Shown piece after piece: positions 45,430 to 56,869 of a stretch of DNA of 64,000 nucleotides; positions within the stretch are counted from its first letter, which is position 1, and each line of letters starts with the position of its first letter. Source of the stretch: Conus ventricosus (Eukaryota > Mollusca > Gastropoda > Neogastropoda > Conidae); assembly GCA_018398815.1 (NCBI GenBank), contig CM031611.1:49175656-49239655 (forward strand), in the 5' to 3' direction. Under the pieces are notes generated by a model that was not told where the DNA came from, ran no database searches, and worked only from the letters and a program-made list of their open reading frames with translations. The position numbers were made by a program, and so were the translations under genes.

Positions 45430-47740
45430 GTACAGTAGCACTGTTCTTCCTCCAGTTACTTTTTTCCGTCATGATACATGGGTTTGTTTGTTGTTGTTTT
45501 TTTCATGAGCGAGAGGCATTTTGGGATACCTTCGGATTTCTGTGGAGCTGTGCTTTCAAAATGCCCCTTTCAAGTCTCCTTGACAGCAGGAGAATGCTGT
45601 GAGGACTCTGGAAAAACCTAGAAGAAAAGCAGAGTTCCAGCAACAGAACTTATCATCTCCAAAAGAATATCAGAAGGCTACACCAAAGGGATCATGGATC
45701 TGTCCTGCAGAACAACATCCAGAAGAATTTCTTGGTCTTGTTTCACTTCATATTGGAAAAATGTTTCAGCTTGCAATCCACCTCACTGCACTGAGGACCC
45801 CAATGAAAAGCACCGAGTTTTGAACTTGGCCCTACCACAAATTTGTGGAAGCTTTCTTTGTTACCAAATTTTAGCCGATATTTTATACATAAAGCGTTGT
45901 AGTATTCCATCAATGTGATTTTGTGCTTAATATTTCATAATAAACCTTTTTTTTTCAAAATATTTGACAGAAAGCAGCTTTGTTAGATAAGTCATGTGGG
46001 CACAGTGCTGGTTGCAGAGAGTCAGAACTAAAGGCAAAATTTGAGATGGGTTTAACTGTGCCTAAAATGGCTTTTTACTATTTCTAATACATCACATTTT
46101 CAGGCACATTTGGAGGGAAACAAAATAAATTACTGGTGTTTATGTATGAGCGGTGGATGAGATGGCCAACTATAGGATGCGTGTAACATTGTGACACAAA
46201 CCAGCTTATGATGGATGTGAAAACAGGGCTGAATCAGTTGAGATGCTGTAAAACTAAAAAAAAACTTTGTCTATACTTGAACAAGATCAGCAAATGCATA
46301 AAACATGTTTTCAATGTGCATGGCTACTGAAATCTGTCACGTCACGCACATAATCACAGCATCAGACTGTTCTCCTGCATTTATACAGATTTTGATCAAG
46401 TTAAAGAAATAATACTTCTTGTTACCTCAGGAAAACAAAAACATCCTCTGTTGATTAAGAGTTTAATTTCTATCAAGATCAGCAAGCACCAGGCAGTAGG
46501 CTGAGAAGGATTAGGACTGTGACGCACCTCAAATGATAATACCAGTATATCTGGAACTGGTGACACTGACTGAATGAAACAACTAACAGCAAGGATGTTA
46601 AGATTTAGATATCAAGCTAACATCACTTGCAGAGATATGGGAGCCTAGTAGTAGTATTGTCTACTCCCTTCACAGTATGATCATGAGACAAAATATTTAT
46701 CACAGCGGTGCCAACTAGGCCACCTGAAGGAAACACAGCGAGTATGTCATTTCAGCCATAGGTTAAGAAGGAAAAAAAAAAAAAAAAATCATAAACTTGC
46801 CTCATCATTCAATGGGTTTTAAAAACACAATATGTCTTTTATTTAACCAAAAGTGAAAGGATCAACCTTGTAACGCTCATCAGGGACAGCCTGCTGTGTT
46901 GCCCTTGTTGTCAGCAAGGACAAAAGTTAATTACAGTACCAAGTACTGTTTCCAATCCATTTTAAGGGCCTTTGTGGAGTTTAATTTCAGACTCTTATTT
47001 CACTGTGTTGGTTTTATTGTTAAACACTGGGAGGAATGGAAACCACCATGGCCATACTTGTAATAAACATGACACAGAATTGATGCTCTTACTTTTTTTT
47101 TTTCCTTCTTTTTTTCTGGAAATTTCGATTACTTTTGCCAGACTGACTGACTTAAAGGTGGTTCTGAAAGTGATGATTAAGTGAAAAACACAATATTCCC
47201 TTTGATCTGACTTGTATTTCAACTTTCAAGTTAAGTCATGCATTTATGCATGTTACAAGCATACCTACGACGAAAATCAGCCTTTAACCAAATGCTTCAT
47301 TTAATAAATTCAATAACAATGCTTTTTTTTCCTAAAAATTTCAAGATAAAACTTGGCTTCTTATTTTTCTCTTTATACTAGCATTCAATTTTTGGAAGTG
47401 TAAATAACACTCTAAAAGCAAAGAATGCAGTTTTCCCGTATCAAGTGACCGTTTTTGTTTAACACCAAGTAGTTTATTTCACACTGGTTTCTGCACACAG
47501 TGTTCGGTGGTGGTGGTGGGTTTTTTATTTTTTATATATTGATTTTTTTTTCCAAATACATATATCCTACAATTTCATGGACAACATCAGTCATCAACAC
47601 AGAAAACACTGTTTTCATTATATAATTTTGTTGACTGAAGTCAGCAACCAGTCTTAGTGCCCAGCACTTGGGGAAAAACTCATGTGTTTGGGCCAAAAAC
47701 AGAGCATAATGTCAACTACCTGACATCAGTCTATGAGGTA
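45430..47740. other. No recognisable gene
   Basis: AT-rich sequence. Short frames at 45,440-45,830 have non-simple composition but no recognisable domain, splice site or start context. Confidence 0.4.
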
Positions 47741-47743
47741 GCA

Positions 47744-48003
47744 TCTCCCTGAAGTAGCCTAGCATATCTAGAAAAACAATAAGCATTCATGTATGTGACT
47801 GGTGTCAATGCCCTGAAGTAGCCTAGCATATCTAGAAAACAATAAACATTCATGTATGTGACTGGTGTCATGCCCTGAAGTAGCCTAGCATATCTAGAAA
47901 AACAATAAACATTCATGTATGTGACTGGTGTCCAATGCCCTGAAGTAGCCTAGCATATCTAGAAAAACAATAAACATTCATGTATGTGACTGGTGTCAAT
48001 GCC
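47744..48003. repeat. Four-unit tandem repeat, about 64 bp each
   Basis: Each unit contains ccctgaagtagcctagcat and acattcatgtatgtgactgg, with single-base differences. Confidence 0.95.
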
Positions 48004-48009
48004 ACATCA

Positions 48010-49698
48010 CAAGTCTAATGAAACATGGTCACTGCCTTGCATTTTCCATGCTCTAAACAATCCCGCGTCAAAAGTGAATAAATCTTGACCCTTGAGTAAA
48101 CTCTGAACACTGGAATATCTAGAAAGCAATATCATTTGTAAATGTCTCCCAAACAGTAGTTTGGTGGTTCAAGTGGAAAAGGAATTCGGAAGTGGCAAGG
48201 CAACCACATCATGCTGTACGAGCACCAAAACTTGAAAACAGCTAAGCTAAGGGAGAGAACTCATATTGGAAGAGCTGCATCAAGCTTTAGAAGCACCAAA
48301 CTGGCAGGGAAAGGAAAAACGGTGGCCACGGGGACGGCCAGAAATCAGATGGGAAGAGCTGTATCATGCTTTAGAAGCATCAAATAGGCAAGAAAGGCGG
48401 AAAGGCAATCAAGGGAGAGAAGGATCGAGGAGCAAGTCCAAGGTTTTCTTAATCAATTACCTTGTTCAAGACCAGGCAAAGAAAAGGTATGGAACTGGCA
48501 GTGGCTTCAGCTGCACCATCATATTGCTTCAGCCATGTGGCTCCAACAATAGAACAGATGGCAAGGGCTGTCCACACAGCAATGCTGTATATGCTTGACC
48601 AGAAAGTGCCTACAAACTTTGAAGATCAATGCCATCGGTTCCACAAAATATCTTGAAGTTTAGATGTTATATACACTCTTTGCATATTACATCTTCACAA
48701 GGACCAAATAACCTTAACAGTCTCAAAGGACATACAGGACAGCCAAGGTCAGGAATAATCCGAGACAGGAAGATGTCTACCTCATCTTCATCTTGGTGCT
48801 GTATTGCCTTATGCAACCCGCTGATGTCAACACCTCCAGACCTTAGAGGATGCAGTTCAAGATGACCGGATAGAATGAATGAAGCAACCAAAGGGCTTAA
48901 CCCATTCAAGAGAATGCTGCCTCAGGCAGCAGCACCTCTGTCCTGTGGCTGCCTTGAAAACTGGTTGGCAAACAGGCAATGGAACAAAAAGCACACGTGG
49001 TTTTCTCGACAGCTGATTGGCCAATTAGCAAAACTTGGCGGGATACAACCTGATAGAGTAAGCTTTTGTGTAATCAGAATTTATGCTGTCATACAACAGA
49101 AAATGTGGCAGCTATGTTAGAAAGGTACATAATTCTGTAAACAAACCCGTTTAGAATTAACAACCCAACCTTGCAGACTTCAGACTCTCTCTCTCTCTCT
49201 CTCGAGATCTCTCTCTCTCACACACACACACACACAGTGACACACACACCACAAACACACACGCCTTTAAAATGGCACAAATAGGAGACGTGAAAATGGG
49301 GCGAAATGTCGCAACTATGAGGTGGCACTTCGGGAGGCTCTCTGAGCCATACTATGGAGTGTATCCACCCCCAAGTCAGTATTCAGTATGAGTTTGTAAA
49401 AGGCAAACAGTGAGGTGGTCAGGGCATCACAAGTTTATAAAAAGCAAACAGTGAGATGATAGGGGAATCGGTGTCTGAACAGAATGGGGCGATGGAGTGT
49501 AAATGTGTGTGTGTGTGTGAATTTGGACGATGTTGGCAAAAATGAGGTGAGTGAGACATTAAATGCAGCACCTCAATACTGCATTCCTGAGCACCATTCA
49601 ACATGTAAAAAAAAGTTAGGCGACAAAAATTTCACCCCGTTTTTCAAATCGCCCCATTTTATTGAGACATGGATTATCTGATCGCCTCACTGTTTGCC

Positions 49699-49743
<45 letters not shown>

Positions 49744-49950
49744 GTGAGAGGATCTCAACTAAACATCTTTTGCAGGTTTTGATACCAGTGTCAGCAGTCT
49801 TACAAGAAACTTTGCCTGTTTTTATATTACCTCACATACATCCTTTTGGGCAAGAAGAGATGGGTTCTTACTGAACAAGTACTTGGTATAGTAATAAACA
49901 CCCCTCCTCATCTTTGGTGTGAAATTTGTGCATGCGAGGGAAAATGTGCC
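48010..49950. other. Mostly unassigned; duplicated block at 48,263-48,390 and foldback at 49,296-49,710
   Basis: At 48,263-48,295 and 48,350-48,385 the phrase gaagagctg.atca.gctttagaagca recurs. At 49,393-49,420 gtaaaaggcaaacagtgagg has a reverse-complement partner at 49,684-49,704, and aaaatggggcga (49,294) pairs with tcgccccatttt (49,650), outlining a diverged foldback. (AC)n lies at 49,705-49,741 and CT/CA repeats at 49,187-49,262. Confidence 0.5.
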
Positions 49951-49956
49951 TATTTA

Positions 49957-50991
49957 AAAGGAAATTTTCATTCTAAAAATTTCGTTTAATCTAACATACT
50001 TACCGTGGGTCACTAATGCAATAAGCGGCAAACAATTTGCTATCCCTGCCCCGTATACAATAAAGTCCCTACGGACAACAAAAACCCCCGAAAGGGCCTT
50101 GTGCCTCGCGCATGCTCAGAACATCCCTTTTCGAGGTATATTTTAAAAACCGCTGAGAACTCCTGATGGAACCCGGGAAAGGGGGGAGGTTTGGGAGGGT
50201 CTCTGCGTGAGCCACGGTAAGTATGTTAATTAAACGTAATTTTAGAATGAAAATTTCCTTTTAATTACACATACTATACCGGGGCTCACTAATGCAGAGT
50301 CGCACTACCTGGAAGGGGGGCTCACCTGGTTACCGCCCCGGAGGAGCAAGAAGGGCCGGATCGTGTGGGGGGAGATGGAATGTTGCGCCACCACAGCTGA
50401 TGCGATGCCCTAGACCCATCATCACGCAGACGAGAAACGTCGCGCAGGTAGAACTGGATGAAGGGGCCAGGGACCGCCAATATGCGGCATCTAGCACACC
50501 CGGAATGCTGGCATTATGAGCAACTGCCAGCGAAGACGCCCATGCCCTATCTCATGAGGTCTAGGTGAGGGAAAACAGCCAAATCCCCTTCAGGTTCGCG
50601 TACGCACTTTAATGACTTCTCTCAGCCATCGAGAGATTGAAGAGCGCCTGATGTCCTCCTTATAAACCCTTTGTTTGTAAGAGAGAAACAGGTGGCGCTG
50701 CTTGGAACGAGAAGATTCGTGCGTTCCTATACTCCCGCAAAGCGCGAACCGGACAGAGAGTGCGGTCTTAGTCGTCCGGGGGGAGAATAGAAGTGAGAGG
50801 AAGAATGGAGATTGGGCGGGGAAGAAGAACCTGGCAACTGGTTTTTTTTGCTTAAAAACTCTGGGAGGAGGCGAAGAGATATCGAGCCATCCGGTTCGGA
50901 AGCGACGTCCCTAGGCAGGCCCCTAAGGGCGTGGACCTCACTGCAGCGCCCTGAGGCAGGGAAACAAGAAGGCGTTTGAAGAAAGGATTTC
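49957..50991 (-). mobile_element. Second DIRS copy, cut by the assembly gap
   Basis: Colinear with 6,459-7,500: left end, inverted repeat (50,005-50,140), internal complementary region (50,210-50,300) and the C-terminal tyrosine recombinase region on the minus strand. It differs from copy 1 by many one-base indels. The sequence enters Ns at 50,992 and nothing of the element is visible right of the gap. Confidence 0.9.
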
Positions 50992-51991
50992 NNNNNNNNN
51001 NNNNNNNNNNNNNNNNNNNNNNNNNNNNNNNNNNNNNNNNNNNNNNNNNNNNNNNNNNNNNNNNNNNNNNNNNNNNNNNNNNNNNNNNNNNNNNNNNNNN
51101 NNNNNNNNNNNNNNNNNNNNNNNNNNNNNNNNNNNNNNNNNNNNNNNNNNNNNNNNNNNNNNNNNNNNNNNNNNNNNNNNNNNNNNNNNNNNNNNNNNNN
51201 NNNNNNNNNNNNNNNNNNNNNNNNNNNNNNNNNNNNNNNNNNNNNNNNNNNNNNNNNNNNNNNNNNNNNNNNNNNNNNNNNNNNNNNNNNNNNNNNNNNN
51301 NNNNNNNNNNNNNNNNNNNNNNNNNNNNNNNNNNNNNNNNNNNNNNNNNNNNNNNNNNNNNNNNNNNNNNNNNNNNNNNNNNNNNNNNNNNNNNNNNNNN
51401 NNNNNNNNNNNNNNNNNNNNNNNNNNNNNNNNNNNNNNNNNNNNNNNNNNNNNNNNNNNNNNNNNNNNNNNNNNNNNNNNNNNNNNNNNNNNNNNNNNNN
51501 NNNNNNNNNNNNNNNNNNNNNNNNNNNNNNNNNNNNNNNNNNNNNNNNNNNNNNNNNNNNNNNNNNNNNNNNNNNNNNNNNNNNNNNNNNNNNNNNNNNN
51601 NNNNNNNNNNNNNNNNNNNNNNNNNNNNNNNNNNNNNNNNNNNNNNNNNNNNNNNNNNNNNNNNNNNNNNNNNNNNNNNNNNNNNNNNNNNNNNNNNNNN
51701 NNNNNNNNNNNNNNNNNNNNNNNNNNNNNNNNNNNNNNNNNNNNNNNNNNNNNNNNNNNNNNNNNNNNNNNNNNNNNNNNNNNNNNNNNNNNNNNNNNNN
51801 NNNNNNNNNNNNNNNNNNNNNNNNNNNNNNNNNNNNNNNNNNNNNNNNNNNNNNNNNNNNNNNNNNNNNNNNNNNNNNNNNNNNNNNNNNNNNNNNNNNN
51901 NNNNNNNNNNNNNNNNNNNNNNNNNNNNNNNNNNNNNNNNNNNNNNNNNNNNNNNNNNNNNNNNNNNNNNNNNNNNNNNNNNNNNNNNNNN
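50992..51991. other. Assembly gap of exactly 1,000 N
   Basis: The round size suggests an arbitrary scaffold gap. The rest of the DIRS copy (up to about 4.6 kb) is probably missing here. Long frames reported across it would be artefacts. Confidence 1.
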
Positions 51992-51999
51992 CGAAAACT

Positions 52000-52490
52000 T
52001 GACAGCTCTGAAAAAAAAGAGCATGCTTCAAACTTCAAACATCCATTTTTCATGTATGTATTAATGATGCACAGTAGAGTGCTGTCAAGAATGTCAATGG
52101 AAACCATCATAGGACTTTGATCCAATACAATCACAAGAGCCAGCAAAAAAATATCCACTTGGTTTCTAACAATCAAACCATTACTTTGTTATATGACTGC
52201 TTAACACTTTCATCACTCAAACTATCAAATGAAAAGAAAACATTGATAAATCATTTTTCAATTCACCAGTAACCGAACAAGGAAGTAAATTCTATTCACA
52301 ACCTTTCAGAGAATCTAAACAAACAACTGAAAGAATCTTTTTTCTAATTCAATAAATATTCTAATCATAACCAAATGTAAAAACTTCAATAAAGAAAACA
52401 CACAATCAATCAGTCATCTCATAAATGAAAAAATGTAAAATAAATTAAAAAAATAAATAATGATTAAAAAAAAAACAGAAACACAACAGA
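52000..52490. other. No recognisable feature
   Basis: AT-rich sequence right of the gap with no DIRS similarity. Confidence 0.4.
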
Positions 52491-52497
52491 ACTGTAC

Positions 52498-52596
52498 CTT
52501 CTTTGCTGCAGTGCCACCACAACAGAAAGCCATACTACATCGAGAAGAAAAAAAAATCAGCAGAAGCAAAGTCAAAATAAGCTTAAATGGGGCCAT
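52498..52596 (-). CDS. Candidate first exon with signal peptide
   Basis: ATG at 52,596 opens 33 codons: MAPFKLILTLLLLIFFSSRC followed by SMAFCCGGTAAKK, ending in phase 0 at a donor-like AAG|GTACAG (52,498/52,497). A Lys followed by about a dozen hydrophobic residues and a small-residue/Cys region fits a secretory signal peptide, with cleavage plausible near SRC-SMA. Downstream exons would be to the left, near or in the assembly gap. The product is unknown and could be any secreted or membrane protein; hydrophobic stretches also arise by chance from T-rich DNA. Confidence 0.3.
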
Positions 52597-52599
52597 GTT

Positions 52600-54460
52600 T
52601 TAAGTTGAACAGTGAACTGGCCTGGTTACAGGCCTCAAACAGCTCACTAACTTATCAAGTCACTGGATCAGGCATTTCTTCTAGATACCCACACTAACAG
52701 TTGCCATTTTTTCCATCACCTACATCTGAAACATCTTGTTTAGTTATCATTCACTTAAAAACTTCAATGTTAACCATATTTCTGCCTCATTCTACCCACC
52801 CAACCCAAGCATCCTCACTCCTATAGTATAAGTACTGACCAACAACATTCAATAAGATCACACATACAATGAGCGTGCGAGTAAAACAGATTTGAAGATA
52901 CATTCAGCTAGAATGAAATAAAACAAAGTGACTGAGACTGAGAGAGATGAGAACAGTTACAGACTCATTGTGTTCTTAAGCATCTTACTATTTACAAATC
53001 AAACATTTTTTTAAAATTCTAATTCATTGCACAAAACAACAATTATCTTAGAAATGATTTATAAAACAAAGTACTAACTGTTATCCAAACTGCCATTGTC
53101 AAGCAGCCATAAGTAATTATGCCAAGAATGTCTTGCTAATTTTTTTGTAACCGCTTCACTGACAGAGACTGAGAGAACAACCAAATGATTCCAGAAATGT
53201 AATATTCTCCACATTTAATTGATAAACTTGACGTAAAATGACCACAGCTGTTGATTTTGATGATGGATAATATTCTATATTCAAAGAGAGAGAGAAGCAG
53301 AAGCTGAAGCAGAAGCTGAAGCCAAAGCAGATGCTGAATTTCTATCAAAGTAAACCCCCTCTGCCGAGAGAAGAGCTCAAAGATGAAAACAACAACAAAA
53401 TACAATCTTCCAGTTGTACAGACAACACTGATAAGAAAATCAAAGTACTTCCAGTCTTCAGCCTTCATGTGGGCACTGAGCCGACAAAATATCTGTTCCA
53501 CCTTATCACACACGTGCACACACACACACACACAAACACACACATGCGCCCGCACACACACAGAGGAGACCACACTTCAAAGCCTTTTTTTACATACAAT
53601 TCAAAATAAACATCCAGTTGAACATGTCAGTCAACTATTAATACTAATCATTGATTGGCTCCATATCAAAACTGTTAGAAACACCCACTTGGAGTGTGCA
53701 AGTGTTACAAGACTTCTGATTGGACAACCAGGTCCCTGGGATGAATGTTTGACCATGACTGACAATATAGAAGGGGAGACTGCCAACAGACTTTTAAGTT
53801 TTATTGAACCGCGGCTGGATCTCAATGGTCATATATAACTGTGGCAAATGAATCGGCTGGCCGAGTGAAATGTGTTTAAACACTTCCATCTTTGTTTTGC
53901 TGATAAATTTTCATGAGCTAATTGGTAGTATGAGATATGTAGTGAGGTGCCTGAGAATAACAAACATTGTTATATATCGCCACCTGAAAATACAACTGCT
54001 CTAAGTCTGAAAATCAAATTTTACAAGAGACAAAAAAAATTATTATTATCCCCACAAGATATATTGCGAGCTGAGTTACGATACAAGTATTTTGACTACA
54101 GCATGTTTACTTTTAGGATAATGTGATTGGGACTTGGCTACGTTATGCCCCTTGGCCCACTTAAGAGTTATACCTGAAAGTTTTTAAATGCAAAAACTTA
54201 CTAGTTATGGCAGTTGTACTTCCAGAGGGCGATAGGTGGCACATATGCAGGCAGTTAAGAGCGCTAGCTTAGCCAAGTACAGCAAATAATCACAATTTCT
54301 CTTGCAAAATCTCACATAATAATCTCATTTTCAAATCCAGTATTAAAAAAAAAAAAGCATCAATAAGCCTCCTCCTATTCCCCATCCCGATCCACCAAAA
54401 CCTGCAAAAGTCTACTTCGATATGACAAACTACAGTGAGTTTCAAAGCGAGGTGACTTAA
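52600..54460. other. No recognisable gene; simple repeats
   Basis: AT-rich sequence with a gcagaagctgaa-type short repeat at 53,292-53,335 and an (AC)n-rich tract at 53,512-53,562. Confidence 0.4.
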
Positions 54461-54464
54461 GGCA

Positions 54465-55690
54465 GAAATTGAAGCAAAATTTTAACAGAAAGGTAATAGC
54501 TCTGCAAGACAATCCTGACAAACAGAATACAGGACAAAACATGATGCATTTCGACCTCTTGGGTCTTCAGGCAAAACAAACAGCATTTAGGACAACGAAA
54601 ACGAAGAACAAGCAACCACTCATCTCATATTCAGCGCAACACCCATTTTGCACCCATTTTGCACTAAAGATAAGAAGATTTTCGTTTTCATTCCCCTAAA
54701 TGTTGTTTGTTTTGCCTGAAGAAGACCTAATAGGTCACCAGCCACCGTGGCGAAGTGGTTAGCGTCGCTGGCTGGGAGGTCGTGGGTTCAAACTCCATCA
54801 CAGTCATGTGGGGTTTTCTGCCCCGACCGGCTCCTACCCAGAGTTGACTTTGCTGCGGACTCAGTTGGGAAGACTGGGACCACACAGTCGAGTTTCATCC
54901 ACTTAATGGATGCGTTTCTGAGAGTGTTGCTCAAATTTCCCGACCAACACTGCAGGTGCCTGTATCTCTCGGGCCTGGCTGACGCCGGGATATATTATGA
55001 AAGGAAGCGTAGAGTACAGCCCTGTCATGTAGTCTCAGACCGAAATGGAAATCCGTAGCATCATCTTAATCATCCTCATTCTCATCGATAGCATTAAAAA
55101 AAATGTCTCAAATTCTTTGGCCCTTCATGCCCTGCTCTCATGGTGACCTCAGTTTCGATGTCCTCTCCACGTCTGTGGCCTTGGTTTGGTTCCGTCGGGG
55201 TCACCGGTATCGGCGAGTCCATGGGGGCTGTCGTTGGATGGACATGGTGGCACCCTCCGGAGGGAGAGCTAACTCACGCCGGCTCTGCGACTAAGCAATT
55301 ATTGTCGTCAGTAGGGGGCTTAGTAGGTGGTGTCCTGCGAATGTTAGATCAGAACAGGCGCCACTGAACACCACCGAAGTGACTCGGCAGCAGTGCAGTG
55401 TCTTCTCGGTGGGTTGCCTCTTGACGACTTGACATTGACTGCTCCCTGTGGATTGTCGGTGCCGGGGCTGCGGCGGGCTGACCGGGCTGTGGCTGTGGAC
55501 GGGGTGTTGGAATGAGCGGCGTCTGCACTGCCTTCGAGGTGGCGCAGAGGTTGGGACAGCAAAAAAAAAAAAAAAAAAAAAAAAAGACCTAATAGGTCAA
55601 AATGCATCATGTTTTGTCCTGTAATCTGTTTGTCTGGATTGTCTTGCGGGACTAGCGCCTTTCTTTTTGAAATAAAAATGAGCTGAAAGG
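54465..55690. mobile_element. Foldback element interrupted by a SINE
   Basis: The left arm (54,478-54,605) contains gcaagacaatcctgac, aggacaaaacatgatgcatt and aggcaaaacaaac. The reverse complements lie at 54,690-54,737 and, past the SINE, 55,584-55,690. The loop is about 54,606-54,680. Without the SINE the element is about 380 bp with arms near 130 bp. No transposase. Confidence 0.8.
54738..55583 (+). mobile_element. Long tRNA-derived SINE, copy 3
   Basis: The best-delimited copy, 846 bp, starts with a tRNA-like head (A box tggcgaagtgg at 54,748; B box gggttcaaactcc at 54,784). An internal A-run lies at 55,093-55,103 and a poly(A) of over 20 at the end. The target duplication aagacctaataggtca is perfect on both sides (54,722-54,737 and 55,584-55,599). 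Poly(A) plus a 16-bp duplication indicates L1-type mobilisation. Confidence 0.95.
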
Positions 55691-55699
55691 CGTCGCAGC

Positions 55700-56085
55700 T
55701 TCTTCCAGCAAGCAAAAGCATGAGCTGACTATTTTGTCTACTTTAAGTCCAACCATGATCTGGCTCTTTTGTTGGTACATCCTTGATCAACAGCCCCAGA
55801 CTTTTTCCTGTAACAAAAATGTATTTTCCATTTTCCATGAAATCTGCTCGGCCTCTGATAAAAGGGAGTCCTCAATAACCAGTTCAGATAAACAAAAAAA
55901 ACGTACATATACACCGAGCACTGCTACTGCCTATTCTTACTGGTCCAGATGTTGACACTGCAAAAGTGGACCATTATGTTGGTACAATAGTAGCACTTTA
56001 CCATTGCCTTGACCAGGCAACAGAGCTGGTGCAAGCCATATCTTCTGACAAAATTTCTGGCACTTCAAAAGCAACCCAGACCTGT
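55700..56085. other. No recognisable feature
   Basis: Non-coding by eye. Confidence 0.35.
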
Positions 56086-56089
56086 CCTG

Positions 56090-56260
56090 CACAGAGAAGA
56101 AGGAAGAAACTCTAGGGAGAGACTGACAGCAGAAGGTCTTCAGAGAAGACACCCCCCCCCCTCAGGAAAAGAGTTTTGGCCCTGAACTCCTTACACTCTA
56201 TGGGGGCTGGGCCACATTCAGGTCATGACTCCCCGATGCCCGTTCTACTGCAAACTTTTT
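56090..56260 (-). mobile_element. Third repeat family, truncated copy
   Basis: Colinear with 56,590-56,755: gacagcagaaggtcttcag, a C-run, ccctgaactc, gggctg..cat.caggtca, and ttctactgc..a followed by a T-run. It lacks the tRNA-like part present in the second copy. Confidence 0.7.
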
Positions 56261-56589
56261 TTACACAGCCCTTTATTATTCTGTGGATCTTCATGCTGCC
56301 TTCAATAAAGAATTTCCTCCACAGATACATGGGAATTCCACTTGTTTATAACTCATAGTCCCTTGTGCATTTCAGGTCGTGATCAGGTTGGCGCCGACAG
56401 ATTCATTATTCTCTCCCCCTTTCAGTGAATCCTGGGAGCATCCTTCATCGTTCGTATTTGTAGTAAGTTTGACAAGAGCAAGGTGTATAGCCAGCCTACA
56501 GAGCCCACAAGTTTAGTCTTTCCCAGTGTCATCCAGTCTTTCCTGGACATCCTCCAGACTATTCTCGGCAGTCAACAGTCTAACCATGT

Positions 56590-56860
56590 GTCAGTAGGAA
56601 GAAAACTCTTGTGAGAGCTTGACAGCAGAAGGTCTTCAGAAAAGAACCCCCCCTGTCAGACAAGTGTTTCTGCCCTGAACTCTTTCTGCCCTGGGCCGGG
56701 CTGCATCCAGGTCAACAAGACTCCAAGACGCCATTCTACTGCCAATTTTTTTTCCCCTGCCGCTGCTGGGATTCGCACCCACAACTTTTGGATGAGTGGG
56801 TGTCTCAAGGCATGCCTTTTTAGACGGATGTCTTACCTCACTGCTAACAGGTACCTGTTC
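56590..56860 (-). mobile_element. Third repeat family with tRNA-like head
   Basis: On the minus strand, 56,845-56,760 has an intact B-box-like gtgggtgcgaatcccag and a tRNA-like 5' part (gaggtaagacatccgtc). The body then matches 56,090-56,260. I interpret it as a tRNA-derived SINE distinct from the long family. Confidence 0.65.
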
Positions 56861-56869
56861 TAAGTTAGG

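Noticed and set aside
47744..48003. CRISPR-like regularly spaced repeats
   Set aside because: Units are contiguous tandem copies with no unique spacers, in an animal genome.
50727..52176. Long frames of 360-434 codons
   Set aside because: They run through the 1,000-N gap and have no real sequence for most of their length.
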